26,645 nt of DNA from DATLTV01 sp035533375 (GTDB lineage Bacteria; Patescibacteriota; Minisyncoccia; UBA6257; 2-01-FULL-56-20). This document shows, in pieces, positions 20,515-26,645 of this stretch (positions are counted from its first letter, which is position 1; each line of letters opens with the position of its first letter). The position numbers were made by a program, and so were the translations under genes. The stretch spans positions 1-26,645 of the forward strand of contig DATLTV010000006.1 in NCBI GenBank assembly GCA_035533375.1, given 5' to 3'. The notes beneath the pieces were generated by a model that worked only from the letters and a program-made list of their open reading frames with translations, had not been told where the DNA came from and ran no database searches.

Positions 20515-21564
20515 TTATCTCAAGAATACCTCCTCGTACTCGTCCACCATGCGGCCGACGGAAAAGCGCTCGACGCTTTTCCTGCAATCATGCGGAGAGA
20601 TCGTTGCACACTTTGCGATCGCCGTCACCATCTCGTCCAGCGTATTCACCGCGTACCCATTCACGCCGTCATGCACTATTTCGGGAACCGAACCGCGGCG
20701 AAACGCGATGACGGGCGTCCCGCACGCCAAGGCTTCCGCCATCACGAGGCCGAACGGCTCCTCCCAAAGGATCGGGAAAAGGAGGCACTTCGCTTTTTTT
20801 AAATATTCGGTCTTTTCCGAAAAACCCAATTCTCCGACATAGCGGATGAACGTGCCGTCGATCTTCGGATTCACTTCTGTTTCGTAGAATGCCCGGTCGA
20901 CGGGATCGACTTTCGCGGCAATGATGAGCGGAATTTTCGCTGCCTTCGCCACGGCGATTGCCTCCAAAATGCCTTTGACCGGCGCGATCCTGCCGAGAAA
21001 AAAAAGATAATTTTCTTTATGTTCTTCCACGGAAAAACGCTCGAGCGGGATTGAGTTGTAGATTACTTTTGCATTCGGAAAGAACGGCACGTGGCTCCGC
21101 TGATTTTCGCTCACGAAAATCATCTTGTGCCGGTAGAGCGACGGAGTTGAACGATAATATGCGATGTTTTCGGGAATAGTCGTGATATTGTGAAACGTGC
21201 ATATCGCCGGTTTCTTGAAAGAATCAAGAAGGTTTATCTCCTTGCCGTCGCGTTCCGTGCGGAAGATAGTCGGCTCATAATTGAAATGGATGGCATCGAA
21301 TTCATCCTGCCGATCGAGCACCGTTTCGATCTGCGCGAGCTCCCATTTGCGGTTTTCGTCCTGATGTTCGCGCGTTGGGTACGGCGAGCTCTCCACGCGC
21401 TCGATGTTTTTTCCTCCGATAGCCGATCCACCGGAGCAAAAAACCGTGATGGCGTGGCCGCGCTCCGCAAGCCCGCGCACAAGTTCGTCTATGATCGCTT
21501 CAATGCCGCCGTACTTCGGCGGAGGCACGGGCACCATGACCGGAGCGACAACGGCTATTTTCAT
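20515..21564 (-). CDS. GT4 glycosyltransferase
   Basis: 349 residues, GT-B fold. The N-terminal acceptor domain starts MKIAVVAPVMVPVPPPKYGG, the usual glycine-rich loop of GT4 enzymes (KYGGIE); the C-terminal nucleotide-sugar domain has LFFLGRIAPVKGILEAI (about 190-206), the E-x7-E motif in LWEEPFGLVMAEALACGTPV (about 274-293) and GSVPEIVHDGVNG. It probably transfers a sugar from NDP-sugar to a lipid-linked or surface glycan, at the cytoplasmic face. The ATG at 21564 overlaps the stop of the upstream gene (ATGA). Last gene of a three-gene operon. Closely alike in layout to its neighbour, so they may be old duplicates. Confidence 0.92.
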   Translation of the reverse strand: MKIAVVAPVMVPVPPPKYGGIEAIIDELVRGLAERGHAITVFCSGGSAIGGKNIERVESSPYPTREHQDENRKWELAQIETVLDRQDEFDAIHFNYEPTIFRTERDGKEINLLDSFKKPAICTFHNITTIPENIAYYRSTPSLYRHKMIFVSENQRSHVPFFPNAKVIYNSIPLERFSVEEHKENYLFFLGRIAPVKGILEAIAVAKAAKIPLIIAAKVDPVDRAFYETEVNPKIDGTFIRYVGELGFSEKTEYLKKAKCLLFPILWEEPFGLVMAEALACGTPVIAFRRGSVPEIVHDGVNGYAVNTLDEMVTAIAKCATISPHDCRKSVERFSVGRMVDEYEEVFLR

Positions 21565-22598
21565 CGGTGTGCGGCGAGCGACGCATAGACCTTTGCGTAC
21601 TCTTTCGCCATTACGGAAAGATCGAAGCGCCGCTCGGCCTCCGCCCGGCACGCTTTTCGCGAAATGACGACGAATTTTTTTGCGGCTTCGATAAAACCTT
21701 TTTCATCTTTTGTGATAAAGCCAGTCATGCCGTCGCGCAACACTTCCGGTACCGCACCGTTCTCGAGCGCGATGACGGGCGTCCCGCACGCCAAGGCTTC
21801 GGGAATCACGAGGCCGAATGCTTCGTTCCAGCGCGATGGGAAGAGTACCGCATCCGCTTCGCGGAAAATACGGTTTTTTTCTTCGTGGCCGACTTCTCCC
21901 AAAAAACGGATATCCTTTCCGTCAATGAACGGAAATACTTCTTTCTCCAAAAATTCTTTATCATTTTCCCGCACTTCTCCCGCAATCGTGAGCGGAAGCC
22001 CAAGTGCTTTCGCGGTCCGGACCGCAATATCAATGCCTTTGTTATGCGAAAGCGTGCCGACGAAGGCGAATCCCTTGCCCGCGCCTTCGAGGCGCGGCGT
22101 GAAAGCATTCACGTCGATTCCGTGGTACACGGTCGCCACGTAGTTCAGCTTCGGCGCAAGCGTCCGCTGTGCATCGCTTATCGACACGAAAGGAAACGCG
22201 CGGAATGCGTCCGCGAGAGCGGGAAAGTCCGGCGGCACGCTGCTGTGGAGGGTCGTGACCATGGGGACCGGAAGCAGCGGCGCGAACGCGATCGGATGGA
22301 TTCCCATATGGTTGTGGACGACGTCGAATTCCTTCGCCCGTTTCGCGAGTTCGAAAAACGAGAGAAATTCGTATTGCTTGATCCCGCTCCAGTCGAATCC
22401 GCCGACCAAGTCGTACATCGGTTTCTGAATCACGGATACGAGCTTGCCCGCTACCCCGGACCCGGCGCACGCGAAGGTCGTCACGTCGTGGCCCTGCGCT
22501 ACGAGCCCCTTTGCCAAATTGGCGACCACGAGTTCCGAGCCGCCGTATTTCTCCGGCGGGATCGTTTTCCAAAGCGGCGCAAGAAGGGCTACCTTCAT
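21561..22598 (-). CDS. GT4 glycosyltransferase
   Basis: 345 residues, GT-B fold, same architecture as the next gene: MKVALLAPLWKTIPPEKYGGSELVVANL at the start, VHNHMGIHPIAF in the acceptor domain, FAFVGTLSHNKGIDIAVRTA (about 176-195), then WNEAFGLVIPEALACGTPVI carrying the E-x7-E pair and GAVPEVLRDGMTG. It is joined to both neighbours by 4-bp ATGA overlaps. The shared ALACGTPVIA and KYGG blocks suggest that this and the 20515 gene arose by duplication and now add successive sugars. Confidence 0.92.
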   Translation of the reverse strand: MKVALLAPLWKTIPPEKYGGSELVVANLAKGLVAQGHDVTTFACAGSGVAGKLVSVIQKPMYDLVGGFDWSGIKQYEFLSFFELAKRAKEFDVVHNHMGIHPIAFAPLLPVPMVTTLHSSVPPDFPALADAFRAFPFVSISDAQRTLAPKLNYVATVYHGIDVNAFTPRLEGAGKGFAFVGTLSHNKGIDIAVRTAKALGLPLTIAGEVRENDKEFLEKEVFPFIDGKDIRFLGEVGHEEKNRIFREADAVLFPSRWNEAFGLVIPEALACGTPVIALENGAVPEVLRDGMTGFITKDEKGFIEAAKKFVVISRKACRAEAERRFDLSVMAKEYAKVYASLAAHR

Positions 22599-24094
22599 GC
22601 GATTTCAGGAGAAAGATATTGCCGATATTTGTCTTCCAGATCGGCGAGCATCTTTTTCGAATATGTTTTCGTCGGAGCGATCTTCCAGGCAACATAATAG
22701 ATGGAGAAGAGCGTGAGCGAGGAAACGAAGAAGGCGACGACAGTGAGCGTCCGCGTGCCCCACCACACGCTTTCCGCCACTCCCGCCGCGAACCATACAC
22801 CGAGGATAAGCTCGCGGTAAGAATTCTTGAGCAGGCTCGGCATTTTCGAAAAAATGAATTTGTTGGTGCGCTCGAATCCGGATTTCGTTCCGAAGAGCAG
22901 GACGCCGAACGCCTCCGAATACAAAAGCGTCATGCCCATGTGGACGACGAAGGCTTTGAAAGCCCGGCGGACGATCTTCTTTTGACCGCGGAGCGCGACC
23001 ACGAACAGCGCGAATTTCGACGCGAGCGTTATGAAGATCGAAACCGAAGCGACGGTGATGAGATCGCGGTGGAGCGCTGTCGTGGGGATAAACGGGAGCA
23101 GCACGATCGTGTACGCCGCGAGCACGGCGAACGGAAGAAAGTTTAAATGATCCCACGCGGTGAGATTGGCGAGGAAGCCGAGCCACGACCGAAATGGGAT
23201 CTTTCCGTAAAGCGAGAAAAGCGATTTGACCGATTGCGCGTTGCCGGTTGCCCAGCGATTCTTCTGCTTGCGGTACGCCTCAATGTCGTACGGCATGAGG
23301 CCGTACCCGATGGAGTGGTCGGCATAGACGCCGCGATAGCCGGCCGCGTACAGCCGGAGCCCGGCGTCCGCATCCTCCGTGAGCGCTTGCTCGTGGAATC
23401 CGCCGATGCGGCGAAGCGCGGCCATCGTATAGACGCTTACGGTTCCCGTCGGCGGAACGCAATCGAGATAGTTCGCCATATTCATGTAAATTTTGAAAAA
23501 GTGGCGATACTCGTCCGCGATCGGCTGGTTGACTTTTACGCAATTCCGGTATTGCTGGGGAAACTGGACGAAGGCAATGTCCTTTTCCGTGAAATACGAC
23601 AACGCCGCGGTCAGGAATTCCGGCTCGACTTCGTAATCGGCATCGATGACCGCGGCGTACTCGGAACGCGGATCGGCGAATTTCAAAATATAGTTCAACG
23701 CTCCCGCCTTGAAGCCGGGAAGGTGGTCGACGTGGAAAAAACGGAATTTCCCGCCGAGCGTCCGCGTGTACAATTCGACCGGCTGCCAGATTTCCGGATC
23801 TTTCGTGTTGTTGTCGATGACGAGTACTTCAAAATTTTCGTGCTGGACGCGGGAAAGAGCGTCGAGGGTATGCATGAGGAGCGCCGGAGGCTCGTTGTAA
23901 GCCGGAACGAGGATGGAAACGAATGCGTGCGAACTCGTGGTCCGGCGATCCGGTTCGGAACGCGGGAAAATGGCTGAAAATATCTGAAGAGACGAGAGAA
24001 TGGCCACGACCGCGGTGTTCGCGACAAGGATCACGATCATCGGCCCGGGAACGAGGATTGAGGCGGCAAAAACAAGGATAAATGCGATAAACAT
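22595..24094 (-). CDS. Membrane-bound processive-type GT2
   Basis: 499 residues. One or two N-terminal spans (about 2-40) precede a GT-A domain with ILVPAYNEPP (about 61-70), the metal-binding DAD at 141-143, TED at 229-231 and QKNRW at 267-271 (QxxRW); four or more spans follow (about 290-390 and 440-475). This is the cellulose/chitin/hyaluronan-synthase type. Compared with the other GT2 in the window (13489) it lacks a GH8 partner and instead leads two GT4 genes, so it probably belongs to a separate glycan. First gene of the operon; stop overlaps the next ATG. The upstream TAAATAAT close to the ATG may be its -10. Confidence 0.88.
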   Translation of the reverse strand: MFIAFILVFAASILVPGPMIVILVANTAVVAILSSLQIFSAIFPRSEPDRRTTSSHAFVSILVPAYNEPPALLMHTLDALSRVQHENFEVLVIDNNTKDPEIWQPVELYTRTLGGKFRFFHVDHLPGFKAGALNYILKFADPRSEYAAVIDADYEVEPEFLTAALSYFTEKDIAFVQFPQQYRNCVKVNQPIADEYRHFFKIYMNMANYLDCVPPTGTVSVYTMAALRRIGGFHEQALTEDADAGLRLYAAGYRGVYADHSIGYGLMPYDIEAYRKQKNRWATGNAQSVKSLFSLYGKIPFRSWLGFLANLTAWDHLNFLPFAVLAAYTIVLLPFIPTTALHRDLITVASVSIFITLASKFALFVVALRGQKKIVRRAFKAFVVHMGMTLLYSEAFGVLLFGTKSGFERTNKFIFSKMPSLLKNSYRELILGVWFAAGVAESVWWGTRTLTVVAFFVSSLTLFSIYYVAWKIAPTKTYSKKMLADLEDKYRQYLSPEIA

Positions 24095-24172
24095 TGTATT
24101 ATTTAGGGTGCTTTTGACCGACTTTTCCTAACCAAAATCATAGCACGTTCCGGGCCAAAAAACAACGAAAAA

Positions 24173-24541
24173 TCAGGCTTCTCCGAAAAGGTGATAGTGA
24201 AAAGCCAAGAGAAGATAAATGGCGGCGAGGATGAAAAATCCTGCCATGCCGGCGCCAATCGCGAATCTCGAACCGATCCTCGGAGCAAGGTAAGCGACGA
24301 GAATCATGTAAGGAACCCAGGAAACGATGGTGCCCGCAAGAACGAACCAGGCGTGCTGTCCCACCGCTCCCCCGCCCCGCGATTCGCCGATGAAAATATA
24401 GGAAACAAGCGTGAAGACCGGCACGAGCGTGGCGAAACCGGACAACAGCCGCGAACCGTTTTCTTCGAGCGCAACAATCAGGACCGTGAAAATGCCTCCG
24501 GTAAGGAAGTAAAGAAGATAGCTTTTTAACTGGAGCCACAT
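24173..24541 (-). CDS. Four-span membrane protein (unknown)
   Basis: 122 residues, with four hydrophobic spans (about 4-26, 30-52, 61-80 and 88-112) and short loops; the sequence begins MWLQLKSYLLYFLTGGIFTV. The pattern of small four-helix proteins in CPR genomes resembles DUF3147-like/GtrA-like families, but no signature is firm. An extended -10 box stands directly upstream, so the start is the second or first of two adjacent ATGs (24541 or 24544). A longer frame to 24595 is rejected because it would lie upstream of the promoter. Confidence 0.65.
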   Translation of the reverse strand: MWLQLKSYLLYFLTGGIFTVLIVALEENGSRLLSGFATLVPVFTLVSYIFIGESRGGGAVGQHAWFVLAGTIVSWVPYMILVAYLAPRIGSRFAIGAGMAGFFILAAIYLLLAFHYHLFGEA

Positions 24542-24547
24542 CATTCC

Positions 24548-24556
24548 ATTATAACA
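24548..24556 (-). promoter_or_regulatory. Extended -10 promoter of 24173-24541 (leaderless)
   Basis: TGT-TATAAT (-10 at 24553-24548), then GGA-ATG-ATG. The transcription start falls within the tandem ATGs. Confidence 0.75.
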
Positions 24557-24640
24557 GATTGAAAAGGGAACATGCGGAACCGGCGCCGAAGCCACCCGTT
24601 AAATCCCCTGACGCATAAAGAAACTCGAACGTCGCAGTAT

Positions 24641-24698
24641 TCTGTGACCATTAAAAGGAGTCTATGGCCGCGAGGTACCAGTTTTTAACGATCACAGA
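24641..24698 (+). promoter_or_regulatory. Hairpin covering the ribosome-binding site of a small ORF
   Basis: TCTGTGA (24641-24647) pairs with TCACAGA (24692-24698) and TTAAAA (24651-24656) with TTTTAA (24683-24688). The GGAG of the ORF at 24664 lies just inside, so the structure could hide it. Function is inferred. Confidence 0.45.
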
Positions 24699-24738
24699 AA
24701 GGAGGGAAGGCTTTATCGATCTTTTATTATTTCTTTAG
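24664..24738 (+). CDS. 24-residue leader-like ORF before the phospholipase-D gene
   Basis: ATG preceded by AAAAGGAG at 3 nt spacing; the product starts MAARYQFLTITERREG and ends in a leucine-rich hydrophobic run before a TAG stop, 35 nt upstream of the PLD start. No family. Could be a leader peptide or a chance ORF with a good ribosome-binding site. Confidence 0.35.
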   Translation: MAARYQFLTITERREGFIDLLLFL

Positions 24739-24773
24739 ATAGTTTTTATGGCTCGCGGTGTAGGCTTCGATGA

Positions 24774-25814
24774 ATGGTTCGTAAACGAACATTCTTGCTT
24801 CTCGGGGCGGTCGGGATTATGTCTCTTGGCTCATTTCTTTTTGTTTCAATCGCGCCACCACAAACGGCTGCTCCCGGCGATTCGGCCGCTCCCCTTTCCG
24901 CATGCGGCGCCTCCTGCTCGCTCGTGACCGAGCCGGACGACGGCATACGGCCCGTGCTTGAAATAATCACGCATGCGGCGAAGTCTATCGATCTCGTCAT
25001 GTACGAATTTTCAGATCCGACAATCGAAGACGCCCTCGGGCAGGCGGCGCGGCGCGGCGTTGCGGTGCGCGTGCTTTTGAGCACGGCTTACATGGGAGAA
25101 CCGTCGGCCATAAACGATCCTGCATACGAAACGCTCCGGGCCGCGGGCGTCGCGGTCCGCTGGGCTCCGAATTATTTCGACCTCACGCATGAAAAATCCA
25201 TCGTGGCCGACGGGACGCGCGCGCTTATCATGACCTTTAATCTTATGTCGAGGTATTATCCGACGGGGCGTGATTTCGGCATTGTGGATGACGATGCGAA
25301 CGACATTGCCGCGATGGAAGCGGCATTCGATGCCGACTGGCGCGAAAGCGGCGCCGCCGCAAGCCCGGGCGACAGCCTCGTCTGGAGTCCCGGCTCGCGG
25401 AACGCACTGCTCGCCCTCATCAATCACGCCGTGCAATCGCTCGACATTTATAACGAAGAAATGGCGGATGCGGAAATCACCGCCGCGCTTGCGCGCGCCG
25501 CCGCGCGCGGCGTTACGGTAAACGTCCTCATGACCTATGCGCCGGACTGGAAAGACGCGTTCAAAACGCTCGTCGCCGCGGGCGTGCACATCCGCACCTA
25601 TCCCGCTCATCCCGCTCATGCGACGCTCTACATTCACGCAAAAATGATCCTCGCGGACGGCGGCATCGCATTCATAGGATCTGAAAATTTCTCCGAAACC
25701 TCGCTCGACCACAATCGCGAGCTGGGAACCATAATCTCGAATCCCGCGATTCTCCGATCGCTCGCTGCAACCTTCACTGCCGATTGGCGGGGAGCGAAAA
25801 CCTATCAGCCGTAA
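24774..25814 (+). CDS. Exported phospholipase-D-like protein
   Basis: 346 residues with an N-terminal signal anchor (about 5-27, MVRKRTFLLLGAVGIMSLGS) so the enzyme lies outside the membrane. Two HKD half-sites are present: H139/K141/D146 with N156 (LTHEKSIVADGTRALIMTFN) and H288/K290/D295 with N305 (YIHAKMILADGGIAFIGSEN), followed by the HNRELG pattern. This is the two-repeat PLDc_2 layout. Members cleave phosphodiesters, as nucleases or phospholipases; an exported one suits host or environmental lipid or nucleic-acid breakdown, which is inference. Two Cys (CGASC) near 44-48 follow the anchor. No good ribosome-binding site is seen; a terminator follows. Confidence 0.88.
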   Translation: MVRKRTFLLLGAVGIMSLGSFLFVSIAPPQTAAPGDSAAPLSACGASCSLVTEPDDGIRPVLEIITHAAKSIDLVMYEFSDPTIEDALGQAARRGVAVRVLLSTAYMGEPSAINDPAYETLRAAGVAVRWAPNYFDLTHEKSIVADGTRALIMTFNLMSRYYPTGRDFGIVDDDANDIAAMEAAFDADWRESGAAASPGDSLVWSPGSRNALLALINHAVQSLDIYNEEMADAEITAALARAAARGVTVNVLMTYAPDWKDAFKTLVAAGVHIRTYPAHPAHATLYIHAKMILADGGIAFIGSENFSETSLDHNRELGTIISNPAILRSLAATFTADWRGAKTYQP

Positions 25815-25829
25815 TATTTCAAATAAAAA

Positions 25830-25857
25830 TGGCGGCTCGCGCCACCGTTTTTATTTT
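25830..25857 (+). terminator. Terminator after the PLD gene
   Basis: TGGCG-gctcg-CGCCA (25830-25844) followed by CGTTTTTATTTTT. Confidence 0.75.
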
Positions 25858-25861
25858 TGGC

Positions 25862-25989
25862 GGTGGGGGGTGAGGAATCGAACAAAATTTTGCACGGCAA
25901 AATTTTTTGAAACCCATCGGTTTCAAGACTTCCGCCACGGGAAACCTCCCGGTTTCCCGACCCCATCCCCGTTCGAATCTCACCCCCAT
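25862..25989. repeat. Three-hairpin cassette between inverted tRNA T-arm remnants
   Basis: Three consecutive perfect hairpins: 25884-25906 (AAAATTTTGC stem, 10 bp, loop ACG), 25907-25926 (TTGAAACC stem, 8 bp) and 25938-25959 (CGGGAAACC stem, 9 bp). They are bracketed by GGTGGGGGGTGAGGAATCGAA (first 20: 25862-25881) and its diverged inverted copy at 25971-25989, both resembling the tRNA-Ser T arm plus acceptor. The remnants lack matching T stems and cannot fold as tRNAs. Confidence 0.75.
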
Positions 25990-26002
25990 CATAAAATAAA
26001 AA

Positions 26003-26028
26003 AGTGGCGCGAAGCCACTGTTTTATTT
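26003..26028 (-). terminator. Bidirectional terminator beside the tRNA-Ser fragment
   Basis: AGTGGC-gcgaa-GCCACT (26003-26019) with A/T tracts on both sides: GTTTTATTTTT on the plus strand, TTTTTTATTTT on the minus strand. It probably ends minus-strand tRNA-Ser transcription. Confidence 0.75.
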
Positions 26029-26033
26029 TTGGC

Positions 26034-26069
26034 GGTGGGGGGTGAGATTCGAACTCACGGTACCCTTTT
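26034..26069 (-). pseudogene. tRNA-Ser 3' half (T arm and acceptor)
   Basis: Matches the 3' part of the intact tRNA-Ser (variable-arm end, T arm, acceptor) with one extra C in the acceptor region, then changes abruptly into a GC-rich palindromic segment at 26070. Confidence 0.85.
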
Positions 26070-26107
26070 CCGCCGCGGCGGACCCGCCTCGGGCGGGCGA
26101 GTGCGGC
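26066..26107. repeat. 42-bp GC-rich repeat, left copy
   Basis: Identical to 26268-26309. Contains two adjacent palindromes, CCGCCGCGGCGG and CCCGCC-tcg-GGCGGG, then part of a tRNA-Ser anticodon stem (GAGTGCGGC). Confidence 0.95.
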
Positions 26108-26134
26108 ATATGGGGCCAGCTGATTTTTTTGCCT

Positions 26135-26252
26135 TCATTTCGTCCAGCGCGGTGGGGGTGAGATTCGAACTCACGGTACCCTTTCGAGTACACCGCATTT
26201 CGAGTGCGGCGCCTTCGGCCACTCAGCCACCCCACCGCGCTGGACGAAATGA
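26135..26252. repeat. Perfect inverted repeat enclosing tRNA-Ser
   Basis: TCATTTCGTCCAGCGC (26135-26150) is the exact reverse complement of 26237-26252 and continues into the 7-bp acceptor stem. The discriminator base lies within the left arm, so pairing runs through the mature 3' end. Confidence 0.95.
26150..26236 (-). tRNA. tRNA-Ser (anticodon CGA)
   Basis: 87 nt class II tRNA: acceptor GGTGGGG/CCCCACC, D arm with GTGGCC, anticodon stem CCGCA/TGCGG and loop CTCGAAA (anticodon CGA, decodes UCG), long variable arm GTACTC-gaaa-GGGTAC, T arm GTGAG-TTCGAAT-CTCAC, discriminator G as expected for Ser. CCA is not encoded. Confidence 0.95.
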
Positions 26253-26267
26253 TATTTTTAAAAAGCA

Positions 26268-26309
26268 TTTTCCGCCGCGGCGGACCCGCCTCGGGCGGGC
26301 GAGTGCGGC
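26268..26309. repeat. 42-bp GC-rich repeat, right copy
   Basis: Same 42 bp and orientation as 26066-26107; 202 bp apart, with the intact tRNA-Ser between the two copies. Confidence 0.95.
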
Positions 26310-26335
26310 GCCTTCGGCCACTCAGCCACCCCACC
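26301..26335 (-). pseudogene. tRNA-Ser 5' half (acceptor, D arm, half of the anticodon stem)
   Basis: Identical to the 5' part of the intact tRNA-Ser up to the first anticodon bases, then enters the GC-rich palindromes. With the 3' half at 26034-26069 it would make one tRNA-Ser whose anticodon 3' side and variable arm are replaced by the palindromes. Confidence 0.88.
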
Positions 26336-26360
26336 AACGCTCATGATTGTATGACGATCC

Positions 26361-26402
26361 GGAAAAAATGAAAACCCCTTGCAGCGCCTGCACTGCAAGG
26401 GG
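26361..26402 (-). terminator. Terminator near the right edge
   Basis: CCCCTTGCAG/CTGCAAGGGG, a perfect 10-bp stem (26375-26384 with 26393-26402), 8-nt loop, followed on the minus strand by TTTTCATTTTTT. It implies a minus-strand transcript entering from the right. Confidence 0.9.
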
Positions 26403-26411
26403 TCGATGGCT

Positions 26412-26552
26412 TCACGCCGCTTTTGCACGGGAAACGCGGCGCAGAGGTATCTTTCTCACTGTCGTCTCTTTATCCGGTTCGCTCGAATGACCCCTCAGTC
26501 GCTCCGGCTTCGCGCGACGATCCTCGCGCCGCTCCCTTGTTCGCGATCTCAC
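26412..26552 (-). CDS. Possible 46-residue basic protein (or part of an unrecognised RNA)
   Basis: GTG start with GAGGTG 6 nt upstream; the product is very rich in Arg (RSRTRERREDRRAKPERLRG) and ends RKIPLRRVSRAKAA just before the terminator. A competing frame, open from the right edge to a TAA at 26470, encodes a Gly/Ser-rich tail ending SFERTG. Only one can be the main product, and the stretch could instead be a structured RNA. No family recognised. Confidence 0.3.
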   Translation of the reverse strand: MRSRTRERREDRRAKPERLRGHSSEPDKETTVRKIPLRRVSRAKAA

Positions 26553-26645
26553 TTATCGCACCTCGCTTCGCAAAACTGGCCTTTTTCCCCGACCCGCCGC
26601 CGTTCCCATGCCGGAAGCGACCGACTGCAACCGGCACAGTGCGTC

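Noticed and set aside
21567..22697. A 376-codon plus-strand frame opposite the GT4 gene
   Set aside because: Shadow of the GT4 gene, with biased charged composition and no motifs.
25862..25989. A plus-strand tRNA made of the two T-arm-like ends
   Set aside because: No matching T stems, no anticodon arm and three unrelated hairpins in the centre.
26361..26645. tmRNA, RNase P RNA or SRP RNA at the right edge
   Set aside because: None of the diagnostic conserved stretches of these RNAs is visible.

Overview
The window looks like a chromosomal segment of a Candidate Phyla Radiation bacterium (Patescibacteria, Parcubacteria-like). This is an inference from small compact genes, tight overlaps, an mraZ-rsmH-ftsL-ftsI cell-wall cluster, a YvcK homologue, a very short SemiSWEET, an ECF sigma factor placed near a DUF5666-like protein, and tRNA genes without an encoded CCA. 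G+C is moderately high by eye. No 16S gene is present to confirm the assignment.

Layout. 1-3400 (minus): division/cell-wall operon mraZ, rsmH, an unlisted 38-codon membrane ORF, ftsL-like, ftsI (cut by the left edge), driven by a sigma70-type promoter with TGG-type MraZ boxes and followed by a long structured leader holding six tandem 8-bp repeats. 3400-5420: HAD phosphatase and YvcK. 5450-5660: tRNA-Val(CAC) set in a perfect inverted repeat, plus a tRNA fragment. 5700-6850: rplL and rplJ with a clear L10 leader, attenuator-like terminator and strong promoter. 6850-7700: SemiSWEET, two fold-back elements and a short adaptor-like remnant. 7740-10870: ECF sigma factor and its probable membrane partner and DUF5666-like protein, separated by a cassette of three unrecognised genes. 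10900-11230: two more fold-back elements. 11234-16698 (plus): cytidylyltransferase, small membrane protein, GH8 glucanase, cellulose-synthase-like GT2 and a GT39-type transferase, a probable surface beta-glucan cluster. 16900-20420: secreted protein, SAM methyltransferase, RlmB, DoxX, small membrane protein. 20515-24094 (minus): second exopolysaccharide operon, GT2-GT4-GT4, joined by 4-bp overlaps. 24170-25814: membrane protein and an exported phospholipase-D-like protein. 25830-26340: tRNA-Ser(CGA) inside a perfect inverted repeat, surrounded by broken tRNA-Ser halves and GC-rich palindromes. 26360-26645: terminator and an unresolved edge.

The gene content is mostly ordinary. The unusual part is structural: at least three families of long self-complementary elements that sit against gene ends and promoters; both tRNA genes lying inside inverted repeats that extend the acceptor stem; five genes with an extended -10 box placed 6-7 nt from the ATG, predicting leaderless mRNAs; and an elaborate mraZ leader in which one anti-repeat can pair with any of six repeats.
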